Positions 1 to 8,801 are shown, numbered from the stretch's first letter. The stretch: DNA of 64,000 nucleotides from an uncultured Clostridia bacterium (GCA_934667105.1 CAKULG010000014.1:1-64000); one strand, 5' to 3'. Notes: generated by a model from the letters alone, not told the origin. Numbers and translations are program-made.

Positions 1-76
1 GCAGGGCCTGCGCTTCGCTATCCGCGAGGGCGGCCACACCGTTGGCGCCGGCGCTGTGGTGCGTATCGCCGAATAA
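1..76 (+). CDS. tuf: Elongation factor Tu, C-terminal end (partial)
   Basis: Only the last 24 codons and the TAA stop are inside the window (first full codon at base 2). The readable peptide includes RFAIREGGHTVGAGAV and ends in RIAE, which matches the end of EF-Tu domain 3. EF-Tu brings aminoacyl-tRNA to the ribosomal A site as a GTP complex. The rest of the gene lies left of the window. A strong terminator follows 14 bases after the stop, so tuf ends its own transcription unit and hprK starts a new one. Confidence 0.93.
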   Translation, partial: QGLRFAIREGGHTVGAGAVVRIAE

Positions 77-90
77 TTCAGGTTTTCAAA

Positions 91-121
91 GCCGTCGAGA
101 ACTATTCTCGGCGGCTTTTTT
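91..121 (+). terminator. Rho-independent terminator of tuf
   Basis: The arms GCCGTCGAGA and TCTCGGCGGC pair around a short loop and run straight into six or seven T residues. It lies just after the tuf stop and points along tuf. Confidence 0.9.
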
Positions 122-377
122 GTGCCCTGCCCGCACAGTGCCCCTACATACCCCCGTAATAACGCTTTACCCTAATGGCGTTTTATCGGGAGAGATTCAC
201 TCCGCTCGGGCGAACTCCGGCGCGCATAAGACGACTTTTTCTTCCCGAACCAGCCCTTGGCGGCTTGGATAGATTTTATCGATTCGCCGAAAAAGATCAG
301 GCGGAACTGCTGCGGAGAATTTCCTGCAAAAGCGTGCGCTTTCGTGCACTTTTTTTCGCCTTTTCCTATTGCCCGCC
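122..377. other. Non-coding stretch between tuf and the hprK promoter
   Basis: I see no credible gene here. The short open frames lack ribosome sites and show no family likeness. The stretch lies between the tuf terminator and the hprK promoter, and I find no clear repeat or riboswitch. Confidence 0.6.
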
Positions 378-406
378 TTGAAAAAGGGGCGGAAAAGAAG
401 TATAAT
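378..406 (+). promoter_or_regulatory. Promoter of the hprK operon
   Basis: TTGAAA (378-383), a 17-base spacer and a perfect TATAAT (401-406) fit a housekeeping sigma-A promoter. It lies 34 bases before the hprK ATG, which has a GGAGG ribosome site. Confidence 0.85.
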
Positions 407-440
407 AATTTATCCCTAGCCAGAAATCGGAGGCCATTGG

Positions 441-1361
441 ATGATTAACGCACAGGATTTTATCAGCGCCTTATCCCTGCAGGTGCTCAGCCCCACTTCC
501 CGGAAGGAATGGGATATTCATTCCGCAGAATTAAATCGCCCCGGTCTGCAATTCGTTGGTTTTTACGAGCATTTCGCCTATGAGCGGCCCCAGGTGGTGG
601 GCCTGGTGGAAATGACCTATCTGGAATCCCTGTCGGACGAACTGCGGCGAGAACGGCTGGAAATGTATTTTTCCTATGCCATCCCCTGCGTGATTCTGTG
701 CAGGGGCATGCGGCCCCCGGAGGATATGCTGGAGCTGGCCCGGGCCCATGACGTGGCGCTGCTGCGCACCGAGCTGGCCACCACCCGCTTCTTCGTCAAC
801 GCCATGAATTATCTCAACCGCGTGCTGGCCCCCCGGGCCACGCTGCATGGCGTGCTGGTGGATGTGTATGGTGTGGGCGTGCTGATTACGGGCGAAAGCG
901 GCGTGGGCAAAAGCGAAGCGGCGCTGGAGCTGGTGAAGCGCGGCCATCAGCTGGTGGCGGATGACGTGGTGGACGTTTGCCGGGTGAACGATACCCGGCT
1001 TACGGGCGAATCGCCCGAAACGGTGCGCCATTTTATGGAAATCCGCGGCATCGGCATTATTGATATTAAGGCGATGTACGGCGTAGGCGCCGTGCTGATG
1101 AGCAAATCCATCGATCTGGTGATTCATCTGGAGCCCTGGAAGGAAAAGAAATCCTATGATCGTCTGGGCCTTTCGGATGATTTCACCACCATTATGGATG
1201 TGCGGGTGCCGCAGCTGGTGCTGCCGGTGCGGCCGGGGCGCAATCTGGCGATTATTATTGAAGTCGCCGCCCGGAATTTCTCGCTGAAGCATATGGGTTA
1301 TTCTGCGGCGAAGGAACTGGATCGCCGGTTAAATGAAATGATGATGGGCGACCATAAATAA
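441..1361 (+). CDS. hprK: HPr kinase/phosphorylase
   Basis: This bifunctional enzyme phosphorylates and dephosphorylates HPr on Ser46 and so sets CcpA-dependent carbon catabolite repression in Bacillota. The 306-residue length is normal. The P-loop GESGVGKS is at residues 151-158, the conserved His lies in LHG at about 136, and the family signature EIRGIGIIDIKAMYGVG spans about 200-216. The ATG follows GGAGG at a good distance. A ROK glucokinase follows 24 bases later and asnS after that, which suggests one operon joining sugar phosphorylation to its regulator. No key residue looks missing. Confidence 0.96.
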   Translation: MINAQDFISALSLQVLSPTSRKEWDIHSAELNRPGLQFVGFYEHFAYERPQVVGLVEMTYLESLSDELRRERLEMYFSYAIPCVILCRGMRPPEDMLELARAHDVALLRTELATTRFFVNAMNYLNRVLAPRATLHGVLVDVYGVGVLITGESGVGKSEAALELVKRGHQLVADDVVDVCRVNDTRLTGESPETVRHFMEIRGIGIIDIKAMYGVGAVLMSKSIDLVIHLEPWKEKKSYDRLGLSDDFTTIMDVRVPQLVLPVRPGRNLAIIIEVAARNFSLKHMGYSAAKELDRRLNEMMMGDHK

Positions 1362-1385
1362 AAAGACGTTACGGAGGAAAAAGCT

Positions 1386-2336
1386 ATGGTGTACATTGGC
1401 GTGGATCTGGGCGGAACCAATATCGCGGTGGGCGTTGTGACGGAGGAAGGAAAAATCCTGGCCGAGGCCTCCACCAAAACGCTTTATCAGCGGCCCTATC
1501 AGGAAATCGTGAAGGACATGGCGATTTGCGCGAAAAAGGCGCTGGACAAGGCGGGCCTGACGGAAGACGATGTGAAGAGCGTGGGCATCGGCATTCCCGG
1601 CGTGGCCGATCAGAAGGAAGGCCGCGTGATTTTCTGCACCAATCTGGCCTGGCATGATATCCCCCTGCGGGAGGAACTGCAAAAGTATATTCAGAAGCCC
1701 GTCTATATCGATAACGACGCCACGGTGGCGGGCCTGGCGGAGGCCTATGCAGGCGTGAGCGCGGGCTGCCAGAGCAGCGTGTTCCTGACGCTGGGCACGG
1801 GCGTGGGCGCGGGCATCATGATCGACGGCAAGCCCTGGAGCGGCGCCCACGGCGTGGGCAGCGAACTGGGGCATATGACGTTGGTGGTGGACGGCGTGCC
1901 CTGCACCTGCGGCAACGATGGCTGCGTGGAGCGCTATTGCAGCGCCACGGCCCTCATCCGCATGGCGAAGCAATCCTGCCTGGCTTATCCCGAAAGCATG
2001 ATTATGACGCTGGCGGATAACGACCCGGAGAAGATCAGCGCCAAGACGGTGATCGACGCGGCCAAGGCGGGGGATCCCACCGCCAAGCGCATTTTTGACC
2101 GCTACGCCAAATATCTGGCCATCACCATCAATAACGTGACCGCGTTTATGGACCCTGAAATGATCGTGCTGGGCGGCGGCGTGAGCCGCGCGGGCGAATT
2201 CCTGCTGGACGCGGTGGTGAATCAGCTGCCCCGCTATTTGATGTATAAAACGCTGCCCAGCCCGAAAATTTGCCTGGCGAAGCTGGGCAACGAGGCGGGC
2301 ATCATCGGCGCGGCGCTGCTGGGCAAGGCCGTTTAA
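1386..2336 (+). CDS. glcK: ROK-family glucokinase
   Basis: Predicted to phosphorylate glucose with ATP at the entry to glycolysis. The 316-residue protein has the ATP-binding start DLGGTN (residues 7-12), the catalytic Asp in the IDNDA segment (Asp111), a second phosphate-binding loop LGTGVGAG (136-143), and the ROK zinc site formed by His163 and the CTCGNDGC cluster (173-180). GGAGG precedes the ATG. The gene follows hprK closely, which fits a carbon-control operon. ROK proteins can also be N-acetylmannosamine or fructose kinases or repressors, but there is no N-terminal DNA-binding domain, so a sugar kinase is firm and glucose is the likeliest substrate. Confidence 0.88.
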   Translation: MVYIGVDLGGTNIAVGVVTEEGKILAEASTKTLYQRPYQEIVKDMAICAKKALDKAGLTEDDVKSVGIGIPGVADQKEGRVIFCTNLAWHDIPLREELQKYIQKPVYIDNDATVAGLAEAYAGVSAGCQSSVFLTLGTGVGAGIMIDGKPWSGAHGVGSELGHMTLVVDGVPCTCGNDGCVERYCSATALIRMAKQSCLAYPESMIMTLADNDPEKISAKTVIDAAKAGDPTAKRIFDRYAKYLAITINNVTAFMDPEMIVLGGGVSRAGEFLLDAVVNQLPRYLMYKTLPSPKICLAKLGNEAGIIGAALLGKAV

Positions 2337-2356
2337 AAACCGGGAGGGGATAGAAA

Positions 2357-3742
2357 ATGGAGTATCTGGTTCGACAGCTTTTTCGGGAAACGCCCGCGGA
2401 CGGCGCGCCGGTGGAAATTTCCGGTTGGGTGCGCACGCTGCGGGACAGCAAGGCCTTCGCCTTTATTGAAATTAACGACGGCAGCTTTTTTAAGAATGTA
2501 CAGGTGATCTGCGAGGAGAGCCTGCCCAACTTCAAAGAAGTGGTGAAGACCACCCTGGGCAGCGCCCTGCGGGTGAAGGGCGTGCTGGCGCTGACGCCGG
2601 AAATGAAGCAGCCCTTTGAAATCAAGGCCCAGGAAGTGGAAATTGTGGGCCTGAGCGATCCTGCCTACCCGCTGCAAAAGAAGCGCCATACGGTGGAATA
2701 TCTGCGCACCCAGGCGCATCTGCGGCCGCGCACCAATCTGTTCAGCGCCGTGTTCCGCATTCGTTCCCTGGCGGCCCAGGCGATTCACGCCTTTTTCGCC
2801 CAGCGGAGCTTTGTGTACGTGCATACCCCCATCATCACCACCAGCGATTGCGAGGGCGCGGGGGAGATGTTCCGAGCCACCACGCTGGATCTGAACAACC
2901 TGCCCCGGGATGAACAGGGCAAGGTGAAGGAAAGCGAGGATTTCTTCGGCAAGCCCGCCAACCTGACAGTTTCCGGCCAGCTGAACGCCGAATGCTTCGC
3001 CCTGGCCTTCCGCAATGTATACACCTTTGGCCCCACCTTCCGGGCGGAAAAATCCTACACCCCCCGGCATGCCGCCGAATTCTGGATGATCGAGCCCGAA
3101 ATCGCCTTCGCCGATCTGAACGACGATATGGAGCTGGCGGAGGATATGCTGAAATTCGTGGTGCGGGATGTGCTGGAAAAAGCGCCGGAGGAACTGGAAT
3201 TCCTGAACCAGTTTGTGGATAAGGGCCTGATAGAGCGGCTGCAAAAGGTGGTTTCCAGCCCCTTTGCCCGGGTCAGCTATACCGACGCCATCGATATTCT
3301 GCAAAAGGCGGACAAGCAATTCGAATACAAGGTGTTCTGGGGCATGGATATCCAGACGGAGCATGAACGCTATCTGGCCGAGGAGCATTTCGGCTGCCCC
3401 GTGTGCGTATACAACTATCCCAAGGACATTAAGGCCTTCTACATGCGCATGAACGACGACCAGAAAACCGTAGCCGCCGTGGACGTGCTGGTGCCCGGCA
3501 TCGGCGAATTGATCGGCGGCAGCCAGCGCGAGGAGCGGCTGGAGCTGCTGCAAAAGCGCATCGAGGAGCTGCACCTGGGCAGCGAAAACTATTGGTGGTA
3601 TCTGGAACTGCGTAAGTTCGGCACCGCGCCCCACGCGGGCTTCGGCATGGGCTTTGAACGCCTGATTATGTATTTGACCGGCGTATCCAACATCCGGGAC
3701 GTGCTGCCCTTCCCGCGCACGACGGGCAATGCGGAATTCTGA
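2357..3742 (+). CDS. asnS: Asparaginyl-tRNA synthetase
   Basis: Charges tRNA-Asn with asparagine in the cytoplasm. The 461 residues cover an N-terminal OB-fold anticodon-binding domain (roughly 1-110, with [12 protein letters not shown]) and a class II catalytic core. Motif 2 is seen around [16 protein letters not shown] and motif 3 near the C-terminus in [15 protein letters not shown], ending RTTGNAEF as is usual for AsnS. The ATG follows GGGAGGGG with good spacing and lies 20 bases after the glucokinase stop, so it probably shares that operon. A strong terminator follows. Confidence 0.96.
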   Translation: MEYLVRQLFRETPADGAPVEISGWVRTLRDSKAFAFIEINDGSFFKNVQVICEESLPNFKEVVKTTLGSALRVKGVLALTPEMKQPFEIKAQEVEIVGLSDPAYPLQKKRHTVEYLRTQAHLRPRTNLFSAVFRIRSLAAQAIHAFFAQRSFVYVHTPIITTSDCEGAGEMFRATTLDLNNLPRDEQGKVKESEDFFGKPANLTVSGQLNAECFALAFRNVYTFGPTFRAEKSYTPRHAAEFWMIEPEIAFADLNDDMELAEDMLKFVVRDVLEKAPEELEFLNQFVDKGLIERLQKVVSSPFARVSYTDAIDILQKADKQFEYKVFWGMDIQTEHERYLAEEHFGCPVCVYNYPKDIKAFYMRMNDDQKTVAAVDVLVPGIGELIGGSQREERLELLQKRIEELHLGSENYWWYLELRKFGTAPHAGFGMGFERLIMYLTGVSNIRDVLPFPRTTGNAEF

Positions 3743-3770
3743 GCCGCCCGAAAAGCCATACGAAACAAAA

Positions 3771-3820
3771 AAGCGCGATGCGAAAACGATTTTCCGTTTT
3801 CGTATCGCGCTTCTTTCTTT
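3771..3820 (+). terminator. Terminator after asnS
   Basis: Long hairpin: arm 3771-3788 (AAGCGCGATGCGAAAACG) pairs with 3795-3812 (CGTTTTCGTATCGCGCTT) with one mismatch, followed by a T-rich tract. It ends the hprK-glcK-asnS unit. Confidence 0.85.
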
Positions 3821-3894
3821 GCGGAGCGGAACGTCTGCTTTTCTTTTCCGCGCTATATTTTAATGCATACCCCATTGTGCTTTCCGCTTTGCCT

Positions 3895-4075
3895 GTTAGC
3901 GGAGACGCAAGCCGAGTTTTCTGCGCCGCTCTTACCCGAGTGCTTTCACGGAGGGGGGGCGGGGAAAATGCTTTGGAGAACGCCGCCCCTTTGGGGAGAT
4001 TGAGAACAAGCAATTTTGAATTTTTCCCCGAAACCAGCCCCCATTTAGCGAAGAGGGGGAGGTTCCAAGAGCGGT
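3895..4075. repeat. Degenerate copy of the dispersed intergenic repeat family
   Basis: Non-coding DNA between two convergent genes. From about 3940 it aligns by eye with 29688-29795: CTTTC..GGAGGGG, then GCGGGG-AA, CCGCCC, TGAG..CAAGCAATT and CCGAA occur in the same order and spacing. The copies are diverged, so this is a relic rather than a fresh duplication. Nothing else is seen in the 3821-4097 gap. Confidence 0.5.
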
Positions 4076-4097
4076 TTTCAGCAGTCCTCCATCGCCC

Positions 4098-5660
4098 TTA
4101 TTTCAGCGCGGCCACGGCGGCTTTTTCCACTGGGATGCAGGCCAGGTAATCCCGCATAAAGGCGGCGAAGCCCCGCGTATCCTGGGGATCGGGCGCAAGA
4201 ACGCTGCACTCGCTGTCCGCAAACACCCGCTTTTCCAGAAAACCCTCCAGCGAAACGCCCGCCTGCTTTTCGGCGCGATACGCCGCCAGCAGCGCCATGC
4301 CCCAGGGGCCGCCCTCGCCCGCCGTGCGCATCACCGCCACGGGAACATTCAGCGCTCCGGCCATCAGCCTCTGCCCGGCGGCGGTGGTTTTAAATAGCCC
4401 CCCGTGGCCGTTGAGCCGGGAGAGGCGCACCTGCTCCTTTTCCAGAATATCCATGCCCAGCTTCAGCGTGGCCAGGGCGGAATAAATCTGGCACCGGGCA
4501 AAATTGGGCAGCGTCAGCCGCGCTTCCGGGCGGCGCAGGAAAAGGGGCCGGCCCCCTTCCACGCCCGTCACGGGCTCGCCAGCGTAATAATTGAAATTCA
4601 CCAGCCCGCCGCAATCCGCATCCCCTTCCAGGGCGCACTGGAAAAACAGGGCGTACAGCGCGTCGGCGGAAAGCTCCGCCCCGGCGGCCTTCAGCGTTTC
4701 GCCCAGCAGCCGCACCCACGCATCCAGATCGGAGGTGCAGGTGTTGCAATGGGCCATAGCCACGGGCTTGCCGCTGGGGGTGGCCACCATGTCAATTTCA
4801 GGATACACCCGGCTCAGCGCCTTATCCAGCACGATCATGGCGAAAATGCTGGTGCCGGCGGAAACGTTGCCCGTGCCCGGGGCCACGGCGTTGGTGGCCG
4901 TCATGCCCGTGCCCGCGTCGCCCTCCGGGGGGCAGAAGGGAATGCCGGGGCGCAGCTTGCCCGTGGGATCCAGCAGCAGCGCGCCCTCCGGGGTAAGCGT
5001 TCCCGCATCCTCCCCGGCGCTGCGAACGGCGGGCATAATATCCATGAGACGAAAGGTCAGCCCCGCCTCTTGCAGCAGCGCGTCAAACCGGGCCGCCATT
5101 TCCGGGTGAAATTGACCCTCGGCGTTCACCGGAAACATGCCGCTGGCTTCGCCCACGCCCAGAATATTTTCCCCCGTCAGCTTGCTGTGGATATATCCGG
5201 CCAGGGTGGTCAGCCGCGCGATATGCGCCACATGCGCTTCTCCCCGCAGCATGGATTGATACAGATGCGCAATGCTCCAGCGCTGGGGAATATTGAAATT
5301 GAACAGGTCGGTCAGCTTGGCCGCCGCCTCCTCGGTATCGGTATTGCGCCAGGTGCGGAAGGGGGTCAGCAGGCGGCCCTCCCCGTCGAAAGGCAGATAG
5401 CCGTGCATCATGCCGGAAATGCCGACGCCGTCCACCCAGGTCAACTCCCGGCCATATTTCATCCGGTAATCCTGGGCCAGGTTCGCATAGGCGGTCTGCA
5501 CGCCCTCCCACGCCTTGGCCAGATCATAAGTCCAATAGCCGTTTTCCCATTGATTTTCCCAGCCGAACGCCCCCGAAGCGATGGGGGCGCAGCGCCCGTC
5601 GATGAGCACGGCCTTAATGCGGGTGGAGCCCAATTCAATGCCCAGGTAGAGATTGTCCAT
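4098..5660 (-). CDS. FGGY-family carbohydrate kinase
   Basis: Phosphorylates a sugar or polyol with ATP. The 520 residues show the two-lobed FGGY fold: N-terminal phosphate loop GIELGSTRIKA (about 7-17), the WVDGVGISGMMHGY segment in lobe I, the catalytic-region Asp in EGDAGTGM near 250, the NVSAGTSIFAM stretch, and the C-terminal NGHGGLFKT and GEGGPWGMALLAAY elements. It belongs to the xylulokinase/ribulokinase superfamily but resembles the uncharacterised Clostridia branch, so I do not name the substrate. AAGGAG precedes the ATG. It is transcribed alone: a hairpin-repeat array and the foldase terminator lie upstream. Hexuronate or pentose use would fit uxaAB elsewhere in the window, but that link is inference. 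Confidence 0.85.
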   Translation of the reverse strand: MDNLYLGIELGSTRIKAVLIDGRCAPIASGAFGWENQWENGYWTYDLAKAWEGVQTAYANLAQDYRMKYGRELTWVDGVGISGMMHGYLPFDGEGRLLTPFRTWRNTDTEEAAAKLTDLFNFNIPQRWSIAHLYQSMLRGEAHVAHIARLTTLAGYIHSKLTGENILGVGEASGMFPVNAEGQFHPEMAARFDALLQEAGLTFRLMDIMPAVRSAGEDAGTLTPEGALLLDPTGKLRPGIPFCPPEGDAGTGMTATNAVAPGTGNVSAGTSIFAMIVLDKALSRVYPEIDMVATPSGKPVAMAHCNTCTSDLDAWVRLLGETLKAAGAELSADALYALFFQCALEGDADCGGLVNFNYYAGEPVTGVEGGRPLFLRRPEARLTLPNFARCQIYSALATLKLGMDILEKEQVRLSRLNGHGGLFKTTAAGQRLMAGALNVPVAVMRTAGEGGPWGMALLAAYRAEKQAGVSLEGFLEKRVFADSECSVLAPDPQDTRGFAAFMRDYLACIPVEKAAVAALK

Positions 5661-5694
5661 AAAATGTCTCCTTCATTTTCCTCATATTATGTTA

Positions 5695-5926
5695 TCATAT
5701 GATTGTCAGCGTAACGCTTGCAGCGTCCCGCTGACCCGGAAAACCGCAAAGCGTTTTTCCTAATCATTTTGTCATATGATTGTCAGCGTAACGCTTGCAG
5801 CGTCCCGCTGACCCGGAAAACCGCAAAGCGTTTTTCCTAATCATTTTATCATATGATTGCCAGCGTAACGCTTGCAGCGTCCCGCTGACCTGGAAAATTG
5901 TCAGGACAATTTTCCTGATCATTTTA
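5695..5926. repeat. Array of three tandem 77-bp hairpin repeats
   Basis: Units start at 5695, 5772 and 5849 with a 77-base period. Each holds hairpin A, where GTCAGCG pairs with CGCTGAC and encloses ACGCT-tgc-AGCGT, and hairpin B between GGAAAA and TTTTCC. Units 1 and 2 are nearly identical. Unit 3 differs in hairpin B on both arms (5892-5902 and 5905-5915), yet the arms stay perfectly complementary over 11 bp. Unit junctions form a third small palindrome, AATCAT/ATGATT. The array lies just upstream of the FGGY kinase ATG (minus strand) and after the foldase terminator. It has no spacers, so it is not a CRISPR array. Confidence 0.85.
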
Positions 5927-5951
5927 TCATACGTCCGGCCGTTTTTCCACC

Positions 5952-6016
5952 GTCCAGGGCAAAAAATCTTTTCCCTGGGACAAAAGAAGGAGGCCGCCCG
6001 TCGCCGGGCAGCCCCC
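5952..6016 (-). terminator. Tandem terminator hairpins of the foldase gene
   Basis: On the minus strand the first hairpin is GGGGGCTGCCCG/CGGGCGGCCTCC (6015-5989), followed by CTTCTTTTG. A second hairpin follows at 5952-5981 with arms GTCCCAGGG and CCCTGGAC. Together they end the gene that stops at 6044. Confidence 0.75.
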
Positions 6017-6043
6017 TAAAGGGGTATACGCTTCTACAGCGCG

Positions 6044-7405
6044 TTATTCCAGAATTTCCGCCGCGGTATCGCCGATGGCCGCCGCGATAGCGTCCTCATT
6101 GCGAACGATTTCGCATTCCTGCTTCCAGGCGTCGTAGGCCGCGCTGAGCACTTCGTTTTTCTTCACGTTTTCCAGATAGGATTGGATTTCCTCGTGAATA
6201 TCGTCGTTCAGCTCCACGTTGCCCTCGGGGATATCCCGGAGGTAATAGAGGATGTGGATGCCTGCGGTACTGATTATGGGGTCGCTCACATCGCCGGGCT
6301 TTTGCATTTTATCACTAAAAGCAGCAGCGGTGAATTCGGGATAATACTGCGTGCTGTCCTTATGCACGGAATAGCCTTCCTTAAGACGGGTTTCGTCCTG
6401 CATGCCGGGGTCATCGCCGTATACGGCGATGAGGCTTTCAAAGCTCTCGCCCGCTTCCAGGCGCGCATAAATATCATCGATTTCCTTTTGGTGATGGGCC
6501 AGCAGCGCTTCTCGGGCCGCGGTCACATCCGCCTGGGTGACGGGGGCGGGGGTTTCGGCCGCGTCGCCTTCCGCCGTATCCTGCGTGGAATCAGCGGCGG
6601 TATCCTCGCTGCTGAGGGCTTCTTCATAGGCGGCCTGGGCGCTCTGATAGGCGGAGAGCAGCTCGTCGTCGGTATCCAGCAGGATATGCAGCACGCCGCG
6701 ATAGCCCGCAGGCTGATACCAGATTTCGTAGCCGTTGCGCTGGTAGGTTTCATAGAGCGAGATATTGTTTTCGTAGGTTTGCTTATCCTGCTCGGCGTAT
6801 TCTTCAAAGATCTGGCGGATTTCCTCTTCCGTGGGCTCCACGGCCTTGCCCTCCAGGGCCTTTTCCGTCAATTTATCATAGGCGGCCCGAAGCCGGAAAT
6901 TTTCCACCACCGTTTCCAGCGTCACGCCATAGCTTTGATAATAGGCTTCCGCATCCTGGCGCGCCTTGGCCCGGGCTTCGTCGGTATCCTCGGAGAGAAA
7001 ATAGCTCACATAGGAATCCAGCGCGTCTTCCCATTCCTTTTCAGCGTCGGCCCGCAGGGCTTCTTCTTCCTCGGCGGTGAACTGATTCAGCTGCTGTTTT
7101 TCGATCTGATCCTCCCAGACCTTTTCCTGAATCATGTATTCGATGGCCGTTTCATATTCGGTGAGCGTTTCCACATAGCCGTTGCTGTACAGATTGCTCA
7201 GATATTCGTCCACCTGGGAGCGCAGGATTTCCTGGCCGTTGAAGGTGAACAGCACGGGATCCTCCGCCGCTTCGGGGGCGGAATCCGCCGCCTGGGCGGG
7301 CTGATCGGTGGCGGCGGGGGCGTCGCCCTCCTCGGCGAAGGCGCACGCCGTCAGCAGCACGCTCATTGCAAGAACCAGGGCCAGCATCCGGAACAGTTTT
7401 TTCAT
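6044..7405 (-). CDS. PrsA/SurA-like peptidyl-prolyl isomerase lipoprotein
   Basis: An extracytoplasmic foldase that helps exported proteins fold at the membrane-wall interface. The start at 7405 (MKKLFRM) is chosen because GAGAGG lies nine bases before it. The resulting 453-residue protein begins with a lipoprotein signal and lipobox LTAC near residue 20. A SurA-type N-terminal helical region with FNGQEILRSQVDEYL follows, then a parvulin-type domain in two parts: GVLHILLDTDD at about 225 and the block with GESFESLIAVYGDDPGM and ISTAGIHILYYL near 340-390. An acidic, Ala-rich insert (about 260-290) splits the parvulin domain. Monocistronic, with its own promoter and terminator. Confidence 0.85.
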   Translation of the reverse strand: MKKLFRMLALVLAMSVLLTACAFAEEGDAPAATDQPAQAADSAPEAAEDPVLFTFNGQEILRSQVDEYLSNLYSNGYVETLTEYETAIEYMIQEKVWEDQIEKQQLNQFTAEEEEALRADAEKEWEDALDSYVSYFLSEDTDEARAKARQDAEAYYQSYGVTLETVVENFRLRAAYDKLTEKALEGKAVEPTEEEIRQIFEEYAEQDKQTYENNISLYETYQRNGYEIWYQPAGYRGVLHILLDTDDELLSAYQSAQAAYEEALSSEDTAADSTQDTAEGDAAETPAPVTQADVTAAREALLAHHQKEIDDIYARLEAGESFESLIAVYGDDPGMQDETRLKEGYSVHKDSTQYYPEFTAAAFSDKMQKPGDVSDPIISTAGIHILYYLRDIPEGNVELNDDIHEEIQSYLENVKKNEVLSAAYDAWKQECEIVRNEDAIAAAIGDTAAEILE

Positions 7406-7497
7406 CTTGACGATCCTCTCTTTTCTCCTCATTCCCGGGGGGACGGGCGCGCGGCTCCGCGCCGCGAAGCGACCGCCCCAGGGATAATTCTAGGCTT

Positions 7498-7526
7498 ATT
7501 ATGGCACAGTTTTCGCCCTTGCGCAA
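7498..7526 (-). promoter_or_regulatory. Promoter of the foldase gene
   Basis: On the minus strand TTGCGC (7526-7521), a 17-base spacer and CATAAT (7503-7498) lie about 90 bases before the ATG at 7405. Confidence 0.55.
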
Positions 7527-7618
7527 GCGTTTGCGGGCGTATTTCAAGAATGTTACAGCCTGTTCACGATTTATTCGTTTTTTGTTCAGGGGGTTATCGG
7601 CGGTCCGATAGATAATTC

Positions 7619-7647
7619 TTGAAATGCGGCCCTTGTTTCTGTATAAT
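7619..7647 (+). promoter_or_regulatory. Orphan plus-strand promoter facing the 3' end of tadA
   Basis: TTGAAA (7619-7624), 17 bases and a perfect TATAAT (7642-7647). It points into the convergent end of tadA. Only about ten bases after the -10 box, CGGG..CCCG is followed by seven T residues, so any transcript would be very short. Confidence 0.45.
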
Positions 7648-7658
7648 ATAGACGGGCG

Positions 7659-8102
7659 CTATTCCCGCTTTTTTTCAAAAAAGCGGCGCAGCTGCTCCGC
7701 GCATTCCTGCTCCAGCACGCCGCCGATGCAGGCGGCCCGATGATAAAAATGCGCGTCCTCAGGCAGGGCGTACACGCTGCCGCAGCAGCCCTGGCGCTGA
7801 TCGAAGGCGCCGAACACGCATTGATCCACCTCCGCCAGCAGAATGCCCCCTGAGCAAAGGGGGCAGGGTTCCAGGGTGACGTACAGCGTGCAGCCGTGGA
7901 GGCGGCGCGTGCCCAGCGCCTGGCAGGCGCGGGCCATGGCCAGCATTTCGGCGTGGGCAAAGGGGCCGTTTTTCTCCCGCTCGTTATGGGCGCGGGCGAT
8001 GATGCGCCCATCCTTGACGATCAGCGCCCCCACGGGCACCTCGTTTTCATCCAGCGCCGCTTCCTGCAGCGCCTCCCGCATAAACGCTTCCGCTTTCAGC
8101 AT
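7659..8102 (-). CDS. tadA: tRNA-specific adenosine-34 deaminase
   Basis: Deaminates A34 to inosine in the tRNA-Arg(ACG) wobble position. The start at 8102 (MLKAEAF) follows GGAGGGAG at proper spacing; the open frame extends further upstream but without a ribosome site. The 147-residue protein has the zinc deaminase signature: His50-Ala-Glu52 (proton shuttle Glu52) and PCPLC with Cys80 and Cys83 as ligands. Asn40 in RAHNE is also conserved. Length is normal for bacterial TadA. It is a single gene divergent from the nitroreductase. Confidence 0.94.
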   Translation of the reverse strand: MLKAEAFMREALQEAALDENEVPVGALIVKDGRIIARAHNEREKNGPFAHAEMLAMARACQALGTRRLHGCTLYVTLEPCPLCSGGILLAEVDQCVFGAFDQRQGCCGSVYALPEDAHFYHRAACIGGVLEQECAEQLRRFFEKKRE

Positions 8103-8194
8103 GTTCTCCCTCCGGCGCGGGCGCAATTGCCTTTTTCGCCCGCCCGAACAGTATAGCATGTTTCCCAACGGGAAATCAAGAAGGAGGAATTTCC

Positions 8195-8752
8195 ATGAAT
8201 CAGGTTCTTTCCACCATCGCCGCCCGCCGGAGCCACCGGGCCTATCAGCCCCAGCAGCTTACCCCCGCCCAGCTGGACGCGCTGCTGGCCGCCGCGCTGC
8301 AATCCCCTTCCGCTATGAACCGTCAGCCCTGGCATTTCTCCGTGGTGCAGAATAACGCGCTGCTGGCGGAAATCAACGACGCCGTGCGGGAAAACGCCAT
8401 GAAACGGCCCGAGGATCAGCGCAGCCCGCGCTTTGCCGATCCGGCCTTTGACGTGTTCTATCACGCGCCCACGGTGATTTTCCTTTCCGCCGATCAGCAA
8501 AACCGCTGGAACGCCATTGACTGCGGCATCGCGGTGGAAAATCTGGCCCTGGCCGCGGAGAGCATGGGCCTGGGCAGCGTGGTGCTGGGCCTGCCCCGGG
8601 AAGCGTTTCAGGGGGAAAAGGCTCCTCGCCTGCGGCAGGAGCTGCATTTCCCCGAAGGGTATGATTTTGTGATCGCCCTGGCCGTGGGCGTCCCGGCGGA
8701 TGATAAGCCCGCGCATCCCGTGGGCGAAAATAAAATCACCATTATCGGCTGA
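8195..8752 (+). CDS. Nitroreductase-family flavoprotein
   Basis: An FMN-dependent NAD(P)H oxidoreductase of the nitroreductase superfamily; the natural substrate cannot be told from sequence. The 185 residues carry the N-terminal FMN phosphate-binding pattern RRSHRAYQPQQL (about 11-22), the SPSAMNRQPWHF segment (about 38-49) that contacts flavin, and the C-terminal SMGLGSVVLG and ALAVGVPAD elements. AAGGAGGAA precedes the ATG. Divergent from tadA and followed by palindromic intergenic DNA, so likely monocistronic. Confidence 0.88.
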   Translation: MNQVLSTIAARRSHRAYQPQQLTPAQLDALLAAALQSPSAMNRQPWHFSVVQNNALLAEINDAVRENAMKRPEDQRSPRFADPAFDVFYHAPTVIFLSADQQNRWNAIDCGIAVENLALAAESMGLGSVVLGLPREAFQGEKAPRLRQELHFPEGYDFVIALAVGVPADDKPAHPVGENKITIIG

Positions 8753-8761
8753 CCCTTTTTG

Positions 8762-8801
8762 CAGGCGGAAAGCGAGCGGACTTCTTGCTTTCCGCCTGAA
8801 T
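8762..8801. terminator. Hairpin after the nitroreductase gene
   Basis: AGGCGGAAAGC pairs with GCTTTCCGCCT around a 16-base loop, ten bases after the stop. There is no T-tract directly after it, so its strength as a terminator is uncertain. Confidence 0.5.

Noticed and set aside
175..448. Small ORFs between tuf and hprK
   Set aside because: No ribosome sites, no family likeness, and they overlap the hprK promoter.
5695..5926. CRISPR array
   Set aside because: Units are contiguous 77-bp repeats with no unique spacers, and no cas genes are near.
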